From: an uncultured Bacteroidota bacterium
GTDB taxonomy: Bacteria > Bacteroidota > Bacteroidia > Flavobacteriales > Flavobacteriaceae
Assembly: GCA_903888655.1 (NCBI GenBank)
Contig: CAISUR010000395.1
Span: forward strand, 1 to 40,944
DNA length: 40,944 bases
Direction: 5' to 3'
This document shows positions 8,525 through 17,568 of the stretch, one piece after another; position 1 is the first letter of the stretch, and each line of letters begins with the position of its first letter. The position numbers and the translations under genes are program-made. Below the pieces are notes generated by a model. It was not told where the DNA came from. It ran no database searches and worked only from the letters and a program-made list of their open reading frames with translations.

Positions 8525-9007
8525 TTATAACGATGTTTTGTCAAAAGAAAGCGGTAATAAATTATTAATTGAATTTGATTTATAAACTTGACCCGATTCC
8601 CCCATAAAATAAATTTCGATAGGAGTATCTTGTTTAAATTCATATTCGGCAATCGATTGACGACAGGCACCACAGGGCGGAATTGGCGATAGTGTTGGAT
8701 TAATATCTGAGGCTGCTGTTATTGCTAATTTTACAATTTTAGCATCTGGATAAATGGCTCCTGCCTGAAAAATAGCCACGCGCTCTGCACACAAACCTGA
8801 TGGATATGCCGCATTTTCTTGGTTGGAACCTAAAACTACCTTTCCGTTGTCCAATAAAATTGCAGCTCCTACCCTGAAACGTGAATAAGGTGCATAAGCA
8901 TTTTTGCGCGTTTCGATTGCTTGATCCATCAGCAATTGGATTTCGCTTGGTAAATCATTAATTCCGTTAAAAACTGAAATGGTTGTGTTAATGTTAATTT
9001 CTTTCAT
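8525..9007 (-). CDS. cdd: Cytidine deaminase
   Basis: A 160-residue zinc enzyme of pyrimidine salvage that deaminates cytidine and deoxycytidine. The zinc site is visible as SGLCAERVA (Cys ligand plus the proton-shuttling Glu) and PPCGACRQ (two Cys ligands), the pattern of the small tetrameric type. APYSRFRVGAA near the N-terminus is the substrate-binding signature. I start at the ATG at 9007 (MKEININTTI). The longer frame to 9040 would add residues encoded by the T-run and hairpin that look like the porV terminator. It is transcribed in the same direction as porV, but a terminator intervenes. No -7 box was recognised. Confidence 0.92.
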   Translation of the reverse strand: MKEININTTISVFNGINDLPSEIQLLMDQAIETRKNAYAPYSRFRVGAAILLDNGKVVLGSNQENAAYPSGLCAERVAIFQAGAIYPDAKIVKLAITAASDINPTLSPIPPCGACRQSIAEYEFKQDTPIEIYFMGESGQVYKSNSINNLLPLSFDKTSL

Positions 9008-9020
9008 TTGTTTAAAGAGG

Positions 9021-9056
9021 AAAAAAAATCCAAACTTCAATGTTGAAATTTGGATT
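9021..9056 (-). terminator. Terminator of porV (porU-porV unit)
   Basis: On the minus strand AATCCAAA (9056-9049) pairs with TTTGGATT (9034-9027), and an inner TTCAA/TTGAA stem extends it after one mismatch, giving a two-base loop. It is followed by a run of eight T. It lies 21 bases past the porV stop. Confidence 0.8.
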
Positions 9057-9077
9057 ACTATTAATTTTTATCTTAGA

Positions 9078-10334
9078 TTATAAATCATCATATTTATCTC
9101 CAAAGTTAAATGTCAGTGAGAAACGAAGTGTATTTTCTAAAGGACTTTTAACACTAGACGCATTAAATAAATAAGACACGTCAACTTTCACTACATTGTA
9201 TTTGAATCCAGCACCAAGTGAGAAAAATTTTCTAGCACCTTTCATCGGGCTTTCATGGAAATATCCTAAACGCATTGCAAATGAGTCTTGATAAGAATAT
9301 TCAGTCCCTACAGAATAGGTAACCTCCTTAAGTTCTTCTGAAAATCCTCCTGGAGCATCCGAAAAAGATTTAAGTAGACCCGAAGTCCAGCTTATTTTTT
9401 TGTAATCCAAGTTAGCTTGGTTATAATCATTTACATCCACAACGCCGTCTCCATTAACATCAGCTCCTGTATATGTAGATCCATTATAGGATACCTGAGG
9501 TGTTGGAACCATTAATTTTGCAAACTCTACATTTGCAGAAACTTTGTTGTATTCATCTAAAATAAAATCAAAACCTCCTCCTACTCTTAAATTTGCAGGT
9601 AAAAAATTGGATGAAATATCATTTTTAGAATTATCATAACTTATTTTTGGACCCATGTTCTGTAAATTGAAACCTAAACGATACCTACCATTAAAATCAC
9701 TAAATGCAATTTCTTCAGATTGATAAAAACCCGCAACATCAAAGGCAAAATCGGTTCCTGCAGTTGCATCATTCGTGCCATCTTGAATTTTTAAATTAGA
9801 GCGTATGTATCTTCCTCCAACAGCCATTGCAAAATGGTCGCTCAATTTTAAGGAATAGGAACCATCAAATGCTAATTCGTTTGGTTTAACTACATTGGCA
9901 GGATCATCAAAGTTTTGTCTTAATTCTATTTCTCCTAAACTGAAATAACGTAAACTTGCTGCAAATGCACTTCTTCCATCATTACCAAACCTATTATAAT
10001 AATTTACTTGACTAAGAGAAATATCGTTTACTAATTGTGTTAAGTAAGGTGTGTAACTCAATGAAAACCCTTGTTTATCTAGTGCAAACGCATATTTAGC
10101 TGGGTTCCATTGTTGTGAATAGGCATCAGCGGAAGTAGCAACACCTTGATCAGCCATACCCGCCGCTCTAGCATCGGCAGCTACTAATAGAAAAGGTACG
10201 CCTGTTGTAATGACTCTTTCTTGAGCATGTACATATTGATTACTTAAAACAATCAACATTAGTATTAAAACACTTTTACATACTAAGTAAAAATTATTTA
10301 TTTGATTTTCGTGAATTTTCGATTTCATTTTCAT
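9078..10334 (-). CDS. porV: T9SS outer-membrane protein PorV (LptO family)
   Basis: About 418 residues from the ATG at 10334 (a second ATG at 10328 is possible). A signal peptide ends near NQYVHAQE, followed by the PorV-typical stretch FLLVAADARAAGMADQGVAT and QQWNPAKYAF. The rest is amphipathic beta strands expected of a FadL-like barrel, ending with an F-rich strand (FSLTFNFGDK). PorV shuttles cargo with T9SS sorting domains from the translocon to the attachment complex containing PorU. An EF-hand-like segment (DVNGDGVVDVNDYNQAN) occurs near residue 290, possibly a calcium-binding loop. It follows porU by 31 bases, and a well-spaced promoter of its own is visible, so it may be made in excess of PorU. 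Confidence 0.92.
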   Translation of the reverse strand: MKMKSKIHENQINNFYLVCKSVLILMLIVLSNQYVHAQERVITTGVPFLLVAADARAAGMADQGVATSADAYSQQWNPAKYAFALDKQGFSLSYTPYLTQLVNDISLSQVNYYNRFGNDGRSAFAASLRYFSLGEIELRQNFDDPANVVKPNELAFDGSYSLKLSDHFAMAVGGRYIRSNLKIQDGTNDATAGTDFAFDVAGFYQSEEIAFSDFNGRYRLGFNLQNMGPKISYDNSKNDISSNFLPANLRVGGGFDFILDEYNKVSANVEFAKLMVPTPQVSYNGSTYTGADVNGDGVVDVNDYNQANLDYKKISWTSGLLKSFSDAPGGFSEELKEVTYSVGTEYSYQDSFAMRLGYFHESPMKGARKFFSLGAGFKYNVVKVDVSYLFNASSVKSPLENTLRFSLTFNFGDKYDDL

Positions 10335-10349
10335 TTTAAAAATATTTAA

Positions 10350-10380
10350 CAAATATAGTATTTTCTTAAAGGATAACAAG
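10350..10380 (-). promoter_or_regulatory. Promoter for porV inside the porU 3' end
   Basis: On the minus strand TTG (10380-10378), a 19-base spacer and TATATTTG (10357-10350) match both parts of the Bacteroidota promoter consensus with ideal spacing. The box ends 15 bases before the ATG at 10334. It overlaps the last codons of porU. Confidence 0.65.
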
Positions 10381-13300
10381 TTTTTCAATTTTTTCTGCTT
10401 TATTATTAGATATTGTAGACCTTACAGTGAGTTTGTATATATAAACTCCTTTTCCAATTTTATCACCGAAATCATCTTTCCCATCCCAAGTAATTTCTCT
10501 AGATAAAAACCCATCAGTGGTAACCACTTGGTTAATTGTTTTAACAATTTTTCCAGTTATGGTAATGATTTGAACTTGAACTTCCAAAGGTTCGTAAGGT
10601 TTGTTATGACTGAACCAGAATTGCGTATAATTCACAAACGGATTAGGATAATTTAAAACATTACTCAAAGTTACTCCTTCACTATCGGCAACGACAAATT
10701 GTATTTGGGCAGTGACAAAATTATTATAAACATCCCATGCTTTGAAAGTTATGGTGTGCAAACCTTTGGCTAAATTTCTAAATGGATATCGAATTTTACC
10801 TTTTGTATAATCATTAAGTTCCGTTTCATAGTAATCGTTCAAGATATAAGGCTTTGTTTCGTCTCCGTCTAAAATAGCAACGATGTCATGTCCAATTCCG
10901 CTTGCCGTATTAATACCATGCTCATCTTCTAAAAAAGCTAGAAAATAAGGAGATTCATTAGTAATTCCACCATTGACGAAGCTTTCATCATTCATATATA
11001 GCCGAACTTTTGGTGGTGTAACATCGGCTACAGCATTGGTATTTATTCCTCCAACTTTGATATCTATATTGTAGCCTGTTTTGTCTAACAAAATTTGATT
11101 TCTTTTAGCATAAAAGCTAACTCTCCCATTTCCAAGAGGAATTTTTATATCTCGCGGCACCACAAAGCCAATATTAAATGTACCATTATTTACAGAAGCA
11201 TTTCCTCTAAATATAGTTTCACCCAAATTTACAAAACTAATGGGAGGGCTATATCCATCATTATTTAAGGTGGATTTATTATAATTTTTATCGAATACGT
11301 TTACTGCTAAATCGCCATTGTAAGTAGTTAGTAAATTATCATTTTCGTCTCTTACTTCACCTGATAATTTGACATAACTTAAGGCTTTTAAATTATCAAC
11401 GGGTTGTGTAATTGGAACATCATTGATTTTTGTAAGCACTACTTTTGGTTTAGGAATTGCCAACATTAATGCGGGATCTCCCAAATAAGAAGTAACTCTA
11501 ATAGCAGAACCATCGGCATTACTCATGCTTTTTGTCAATCGTAATGCCTCTGCTATTGAAACATTTGCGTTTGTACTTTGTCCATAACCAAAAAGATATT
11601 GAATTAGATATCTATTAAAATCAAATGCGTAACTAATTTCTCGGGTTGTTGTTACCATCGAAATAGCTCCTCCTTTGGGATTCCAATAAGTATACTCGCC
11701 AGCAGAAGCATAATAGGGATTATCAAAACGAGAGAATTCACAAGTGATAGTAATAAATAAAGGATATCTATATTGATTGTTGAAATTATATCCATCTAGA
11801 CGATCCCATATTCTCTCACCCGTCAAACCATCAACGCCACCGTGTCCTAAATAATTAAAAACCAAAGCTCCTTTCTCAAAATCGTTAGTTAACTCTGTTT
11901 TAACTTGTGGGTATCTACTTCCACCTGCTGTAGTTTCTTGAACATAAGAGTCTAATAATATTTTCTTGAAATTCATCAATGGTTTGTTGGCATAAATTTC
12001 ATCTGTTAAACTATTTTGAGCGGCTTGTATTATTTGATCACCTGGCTTATCAGTGTCATCAGAAATAGCAACATAATTATTTCTCCAACTTCCATACGAC
12101 TTTATATCATAATATTCCAATACTTTATTAACCATTTCATCGGCTTGCTGTGTTGAGGACACCAACATTCTTCCAACGGCAATATCCGGACTACCATAAG
12201 TTGAGTCTAAATTACCTTCTGTATCATTCATCATTACAAAAAAATCATCCGATGAAAATGAACTTTGAGTTTCAGTATCACTATTCACCGCGTGATAGAT
12301 TGGAACTATATTAGTATTATTTGGGATTCTGTCTTTAAAATCAAAAGAAGCATCTCCAAATAAATTAACGTATTTAACTCTATTAGATGGTGAAGAAGCA
12401 TTTTGATAAACATATTTAATAAAATTTCGGATGGCACCTATGTCTTGTTTCCCACCTCCAAATTCTTGATAAATTACATCTAAATTGACTACTTTAACAT
12501 TCAAACCATAATAATTTCGGTGAAAATTAGCCAATTTTTCGGCTTGCGAATTTAAGAATGGCGCTGTAATAATTAAATAATCAATGTCTTGAAAAACTCC
12601 TTGAGCGTTATTAAAAATAGTTCCTTTTAAATTCTGATTTGAAACAGAAGTATTGGAATCTACAGAAGGTGTATACAAATCTGATTCATCAAGAGCAATA
12701 TATTTTTTTGCTTGTCCTAAACTTGACTTGAATGAAAAATTACTTTGATTTGTGTTGTATATTGAGGTGACATTATAAATATCAGTAATATCCCAAATTT
12801 GAGAAATACCAGAAGCATTACTCAATTGATATTGTACGACGCCCGTTTGAGTGCTTGCATCATTGTAAGTAAATCGAAATTGTTTTCCATAACCTGTCAA
12901 ATTACTTTTAGTAGCGATACTAATAAAATCTAAATAAGCTTTAGAGGTTGGCACTCCATTATTATTATAAGTCAGTCTTACACTGATGTTTGGCGTACTT
13001 GGAATAGTCTGAAAAGGAAGGGTTTGCGGAATTTGCGGACAATTAGTGTAATTTAAATAACAATTTGCAGCCACTAATCCTGAATTTAATTCTACAGCCC
13101 CCAAACTAATATTTCCTACATTAGTACCATTAACACCAACGGCAAATGAGGTAGAGACAAACGAATTGGATCCCACATGAACGGATAAGTTAGTTGGCGA
13201 AGAAGTCACAATATTAGGAAAACTAAAATCAAAAGTTTGTTCATTATTTAAACTAAAATCTTCTCCGAACCATATTCTGCCTAATTTACCTATGTTAGTC

Positions 13301-14238
13301 TTGTCAATTTCATGAAATTGATAATCGTCGAAAGTCGTTAAATTTAATGTTGGTGCAGCAGTAGGCTGATTCATGAGGGCTATTCTTTTACCGTCATCGC
13401 TTGCGACCGTTATATAATAGTAAGATTTGTCGCAATATAAATTGAGATTGGTGTGGTTTTCAGCATCCCAATTATCCATACCTTCGGCATAAAACAAAAT
13501 GTAATCGCCATCATTAAAAACACCGTCTGATTCGCCAACAACTTGAATGGCGTTTTCTTCCAAATCAATTGGGTAAGGAGTATTGTTAACAAGTGGTACC
13601 ATTCTTCCTCCGTTACCATAAATTTTGATTTTTGTTGGATTGATATTGTTGACATCAAAACCCAAATCAGCCATAAAACCTTTTGAGATTTTATAAATTC
13701 CCGATTTTGTAACATAAATTCTTTTAAATGTGCCAGAGGATAAAATGGAATTCGTTATTCCCGTGCTATTTTGAACTTGGTTGAATTTTGAATTATTTGT
13801 AGAATTCTTATACGTGTATGAAAATGATTTAACTTTTTTATAACCTCCCTCGTCTTTGATAATAGGAGAAAACGTTAACATAGCAAAATTTTTATCTCGA
13901 GAAGTTACATTTTTTAATTTTATGTTTAACGATGACTTAATAGATTTTTTAGATAAATCGCCTAATTGACTTTCGGATATACTCTCATAAACTAGGTTTG
14001 ACACTTGTAGTGAATTTTCATCTACATAGGAACTAATCGGAATTTTTTTAACAAACAAAATTTCCTTTTTAATATAATCAAAGTTAAAACTGTCGGATGA
14101 AAATTGCGGAATATTTAATTTATTTTCTCCAAAAATGAAACCTGTATTTTCAATCCAATCAATAGATAAGATAGTACTTTGTTGTGCATAAACAAAGCAT
14201 TTCAAAAACAAACACAATAGTAAAAAAATTTTTCTCAT
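10366..14238 (-). CDS. porU: T9SS sortase PorU (C25 family cysteine peptidase)
   Basis: A 1290-residue surface protease of the gingipain family. It cleaves T9SS sorting domains and helps anchor cargo at the outer membrane. A signal peptide covers residues 1-18 (FLKCFVYAQQ). The C25 catalytic domain lies about residues 550-930: FGDASFDFKDR, the histidine motif NYLGHGGVDGL and the cysteine motif TITCEFSRFDNP are all intact. The C-terminal Ig-like and FlgD-like region (SREITWDGKDDFGDKIGKGV) completes a length usual for flavobacterial PorU. It is divergent from gldJ and followed by porV, the conserved T9SS gene order in this group. Confidence 0.95.
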   Translation of the reverse strand: MRKIFLLLCLFLKCFVYAQQSTILSIDWIENTGFIFGENKLNIPQFSSDSFNFDYIKKEILFVKKIPISSYVDENSLQVSNLVYESISESQLGDLSKKSIKSSLNIKLKNVTSRDKNFAMLTFSPIIKDEGGYKKVKSFSYTYKNSTNNSKFNQVQNSTGITNSILSSGTFKRIYVTKSGIYKISKGFMADLGFDVNNINPTKIKIYGNGGRMVPLVNNTPYPIDLEENAIQVVGESDGVFNDGDYILFYAEGMDNWDAENHTNLNLYCDKSYYYITVASDDGKRIALMNQPTAAPTLNLTTFDDYQFHEIDKTNIGKLGRIWFGEDFSLNNEQTFDFSFPNIVTSSPTNLSVHVGSNSFVSTSFAVGVNGTNVGNISLGAVELNSGLVAANCYLNYTNCPQIPQTLPFQTIPSTPNISVRLTYNNNGVPTSKAYLDFISIATKSNLTGYGKQFRFTYNDASTQTGVVQYQLSNASGISQIWDITDIYNVTSIYNTNQSNFSFKSSLGQAKKYIALDESDLYTPSVDSNTSVSNQNLKGTIFNNAQGVFQDIDYLIITAPFLNSQAEKLANFHRNYYGLNVKVVNLDVIYQEFGGGKQDIGAIRNFIKYVYQNASSPSNRVKYVNLFGDASFDFKDRIPNNTNIVPIYHAVNSDTETQSSFSSDDFFVMMNDTEGNLDSTYGSPDIAVGRMLVSSTQQADEMVNKVLEYYDIKSYGSWRNNYVAISDDTDKPGDQIIQAAQNSLTDEIYANKPLMNFKKILLDSYVQETTAGGSRYPQVKTELTNDFEKGALVFNYLGHGGVDGLTGERIWDRLDGYNFNNQYRYPLFITITCEFSRFDNPYYASAGEYTYWNPKGGAISMVTTTREISYAFDFNRYLIQYLFGYGQSTNANVSIAEALRLTKSMSNADGSAIRVTSYLGDPALMLAIPKPKVVLTKINDVPITQPVDNLKALSYVKLSGEVRDENDNLLTTYNGDLAVNVFDKNYNKSTLNNDGYSPPISFVNLGETIFRGNASVNNGTFNIGFVVPRDIKIPLGNGRVSFYAKRNQILLDKTGYNIDIKVGGINTNAVADVTPPKVRLYMNDESFVNGGITNESPYFLAFLEDEHGINTASGIGHDIVAILDGDETKPYILNDYYETELNDYTKGKIRYPFRNLAKGLHTITFKAWDVYNNFVTAQIQFVVADSEGVTLSNVLNYPNPFVNYTQFWFSHNKPYEPLEVQVQIITITGKIVKTINQVVTTDGFLSREITWDGKDDFGDKIGKGVYIYKLTVRSTISNNKAEKIEKLVIL

Positions 14239-14434
14239 CAGTTAAAATAACGTAAATTTAGAAATTATATTATACTTTGTAAAAGTAAATTTTTTATCAT
14301 AACAATAAAAAAACAATTCAAGCGTTATTAATTTCAGAATGCAAAAAAATATTTTTACTAAATTTCAAAAAGATGTTGCTATATCAAGGTTAATTCTTAT
14401 ATTGCGCCTCGAAAATTTATTACCTACTATGAGT

Positions 14435-16153
14435 ATGAAAGTAAACAAATTTATGACTATCAGAGTATTACTAGTATTAGTAATCATGGCAAGTTTTTCA
14501 AGTTGCAGTAAAAAGACCGATTCAAAAGGCGGTTCTAAAGCAACAGGATGGAAAATCAATGACAAAAAAGGTGGATTTCAGTATGCTTCAAAATTCAAAA
14601 AGCAAGAAACTGGTCCTGGATTAGTTTTAGTTGAAGGTGGGACATTTACTATGGGTAAAGTTGCGGATGACCCAATGCATGATTGGAATAATACTCCAAC
14701 ACAACAACACGTTATGTCTTTCTACATGGATGAGACGGAAGTTACCAATTTGATGTATATGGAATACTTGGATTGGACTAAAAGAGTATTTCCTCCCGAA
14801 GAAGAAAATTATAAAAACATATATGAAGGAGCTTCTCCAGATACTTTAGTGTGGAGAAATCGTTTAGGTTATAATGAAACAATGACCAATAATTACTTGA
14901 GACATCCAGCATATGCTGAATATCCTGTTGTTGGGGTTAACTGGGTTCAAGCTACAGAATTTAGTAAATGGAGAACGGATCGTGTTAATGAGTCAGTTCT
15001 TGAGAGACAAGGTTATTTGAAAAAAGATGCCAAAGTTACGGATGCTAAAGCAGAGTCTACTTTTAGCACAGAAACCTATTTAGCAGCACCTACAAAAACT
15101 TTTGGAGGAGATGATAAGATTGTTTTGAAAGGACCAAGAAATTCTAAAGCTGCTGGGAAAGGTGGGGCTAAAGGTGCTAATGGTGCAACTAATGAGCCTA
15201 AAAATATATATGCTCAGAGAACTTCAGGTTTAATTTTACCAGAATACAGGCTTCCAACAGAAGCAGAATGGGAATATGCAGCAGCAGCAGACGTAGGTCA
15301 AAGAGAATATAATACCTATAAAGGTCAAAAGAAATATCCATGGTCTGGTAGTTATACTCGTTCAAGTAAAAGATCAATAAAAGGAGATCAATTAGCCAAT
15401 TTTAAGCAAGGAAAAGGAGATTATGGTGGAATAGCAGGTTGGTCTGATGATGGAGCTGATATTACAAACAAAGTAAAATCGTATCCTCCAAATGATTTCG
15501 GATTATATGATATGGCTGGAAATGTTGCTGAATGGGTTGCCGATGTTTATAGACCAATGGTAGATGATGAAGGAAATGACTTCAACTACTTTAGAGGGAA
15601 TGTGTATATGAAAGACAAAATTGGTGAAGATGGAAAAGTTGAACTTGTTACAAAAGAGACTCAAAAGTTTGATACTATGCCAAATGGAAAAATAATATCT
15701 CGTAATTTGCCAGGACAAATTGCTCAAGTTCCTGTTGACGATAAGGAAACTTATTTAAGACAAAATTTTGATAAAAGCGATGAGAGAAATTACAGAGATG
15801 GAGATAAACAATCTACTAGATTTTTTGATTTTGGTGGATCTGAAGAAGGTGATGGTAAATTGCCAGATGAAAAAAGAATGTATGATTCACCAAAACACAA
15901 TGTTTCTACCGATAGTATTGGTAATATGATTCGTAAATATGATCATTCTAGCAAAAGAACAACTTTAGTTAACGATGATGTTAGAGTCTATAAAGGAGGT
16001 TCATGGAAAGATAGAGCATATTGGTTAGATCCAGCTCAAAGAAGATACTTCCCACAAGACATGGCAACTGATTACATTGGTTTTAGATGTGCTATGTCGA
16101 GAGTTGGTCCAAAATCTGACTTTAAAAAATCAGCAAGAAATAAAAAAAGATAA
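14435..16153 (+). CDS. gldJ: Gliding motility lipoprotein GldJ
   Basis: I start at the ATG at 14435 (MKVNKFMTIRVLL), giving 572 residues. The open frame reaches back to 14339, but that extension precedes an otherwise good lipoprotein signal with lipobox SFSSC. The body is a formylglycine-generating-enzyme-like (FGE-sulfatase) domain: GGTFTMG, MDETEVTN, YPVVGVNWVQA, YRLPTEAEWEYAA, DMAGNVAEWVAD and GGSWKDRA. GldJ is an outer-membrane lipoprotein required for gliding and for T9SS function, and is not known to be catalytic. A Gly/Ala/Lys-rich insert (around AAGKGGAKGANGA) sits mid-protein. It is divergent from porU and ends in a strong terminator. Confidence 0.93.
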   Translation: MKVNKFMTIRVLLVLVIMASFSSCSKKTDSKGGSKATGWKINDKKGGFQYASKFKKQETGPGLVLVEGGTFTMGKVADDPMHDWNNTPTQQHVMSFYMDETEVTNLMYMEYLDWTKRVFPPEEENYKNIYEGASPDTLVWRNRLGYNETMTNNYLRHPAYAEYPVVGVNWVQATEFSKWRTDRVNESVLERQGYLKKDAKVTDAKAESTFSTETYLAAPTKTFGGDDKIVLKGPRNSKAAGKGGAKGANGATNEPKNIYAQRTSGLILPEYRLPTEAEWEYAAAADVGQREYNTYKGQKKYPWSGSYTRSSKRSIKGDQLANFKQGKGDYGGIAGWSDDGADITNKVKSYPPNDFGLYDMAGNVAEWVADVYRPMVDDEGNDFNYFRGNVYMKDKIGEDGKVELVTKETQKFDTMPNGKIISRNLPGQIAQVPVDDKETYLRQNFDKSDERNYRDGDKQSTRFFDFGGSEEGDGKLPDEKRMYDSPKHNVSTDSIGNMIRKYDHSSKRTTLVNDDVRVYKGGSWKDRAYWLDPAQRRYFPQDMATDYIGFRCAMSRVGPKSDFKKSARNKKR

Positions 16154-16172
16154 TTCTTTTTAAACAATACTG

Positions 16173-16203
16173 AAAAGCCCTTTAATTAGGGCTTTTTGTT
16201 TTT
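16173..16203 (+). terminator. Strong terminator after gldJ
   Basis: AAAAGCCCT (16173-16181) and AGGGCTTTT (16188-16196) form a perfect nine-base stem with a six-base loop, followed by a T-rich tail. It separates gldJ from murF. Confidence 0.9.
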
Positions 16204-16218
16204 TAAAAATTTACAAAG

Positions 16219-17502
16219 ATGACAATCCTTGAAATTCATAATTTGTTCCTTCAATCAAGTGGAATAGTAATTGACACTCGAAAAATTGTGCCTAATTCTT
16301 TTTTTGTTGCGCTAAAAGGAGACCGATTTGATGCAAATACCTTTGCCAATGAAGCACTAGAAAAAGGAGCCTCTTTCGTAATTATAGATAATAAAGATTA
16401 CTATATCAACGAAAAAACCATTTTGGTCGAGGATAGCTTAGTTACTTTGCAACAATTAGCAAAATATCATAGGACGTACTTAAATTTAAAAGTTATTGCC
16501 CTAACAGGAAGTAATGGCAAAACAACAACGAAAGAATTAATTCAAGTCGTACTTGCCAGAAAATTCAAAACAAAAGCTACTATTGGAAATCTTAACAATC
16601 ATATTGGAGTTCCGTTAACATTATTGTCTTTTGATAAAAGTACAGAAATTGGAATCGTCGAAATGGGAGCCAACCATCAAAAAGAAATTGAATTTTTATG
16701 TGAAATTGCTACTCCTGATTATGGGTACATCACCAATTTTGGAAAAGCACATTTAGAGGGATTTGGAGGATTTGAAGGAGTAATACAAGGAAAAAGTGAG
16801 ATGTATACTTACCTTAGGTTGAATCATAAAATAGTTTTTTTAAATATTGATGATGTCATTCAAAATGAATTATCACACCAAATTGAAAATATAACATTTA
16901 GTACAATCAATCCAAAAAGTAATGTTTTCATACAAAAAATTACTGCGAATCCTTTTGTATCCGTTTGTTTTAACTCTTCTGTAATTTGCTCTCATTTAAT
17001 AGGTTTGTATAATGCCAACAATATTAATGCTGCGATAACGATTGGTACTTATTTTGGTATTTCAGATGAAGATATTAAAAATGCTATTGAGAGTTATGTG
17101 CCAGAAAACAATCGGTCACAACTGATTATAAAAAACTCTAATGAAATAATTTTAGATGCTTATAATGCAAATCCCAGTAGTATGATGGTTGCTTTAGAGA
17201 ACTTTTTGCAACTTGATAAACTCAATAAAATTATTATTATTGGCGATATGTTTGAACTTGGAGCCCAAAGTTTAGGAGAACATAAATCAATTGTGGATTA
17301 TTTAACAAAAGCACATACAATTCAATGTTTCTTTGTTGGAAATGACTTTTATTTAAATAAGGTAGATAAAGAAAATTTTAGCTTTTATGAAGACTTTGAT
17401 TCCTTCGCTGCTTTCTTAAAAAAGAATGTTTTTGTTGATAAAACTATTTTAATTAAAGGTTCTCGGGGGATGGCGTTAGAGAGAACATTGGAATTTATGT
17501 AA
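16219..17502 (+). CDS. murF: UDP-N-acetylmuramoyl-tripeptide--D-alanyl-D-alanine ligase
   Basis: A 427-residue cytosolic Mur ligase that adds D-Ala-D-Ala to the UDP-MurNAc-tripeptide using ATP. The N-terminal domain contains GIVIDTRKIVPNSFFVALKG. The ATP-binding P-loop is LTGSNGKTTTKE near residue 97, and TIGNLNNHIGVPLTLL and EMGANHQKEI follow. The C-terminal domain has LDAYNANPSSMMVAL. Length and motifs are typical, and the reading frame is intact. It sits 16 bases after the gldJ terminator's tail and converges on the glycosyltransferase gene. Confidence 0.95.
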   Translation: MTILEIHNLFLQSSGIVIDTRKIVPNSFFVALKGDRFDANTFANEALEKGASFVIIDNKDYYINEKTILVEDSLVTLQQLAKYHRTYLNLKVIALTGSNGKTTTKELIQVVLARKFKTKATIGNLNNHIGVPLTLLSFDKSTEIGIVEMGANHQKEIEFLCEIATPDYGYITNFGKAHLEGFGGFEGVIQGKSEMYTYLRLNHKIVFLNIDDVIQNELSHQIENITFSTINPKSNVFIQKITANPFVSVCFNSSVICSHLIGLYNANNINAAITIGTYFGISDEDIKNAIESYVPENNRSQLIIKNSNEIILDAYNANPSSMMVALENFLQLDKLNKIIIIGDMFELGAQSLGEHKSIVDYLTKAHTIQCFFVGNDFYLNKVDKENFSFYEDFDSFAAFLKKNVFVDKTILIKGSRGMALERTLEFM

Positions 17503-17568
17503 GAAGACCTGTTCATCCCTCTATTTTTTTAAACCACAAGACGTAGGGATTAGACACTTTATAGTAAT

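Noticed and set aside
14339..14434. N-terminal extension of gldJ by 32 residues
   Set aside because: It would bury the lipoprotein signal that begins at the ATG at 14435, and the extension has no family resemblance.
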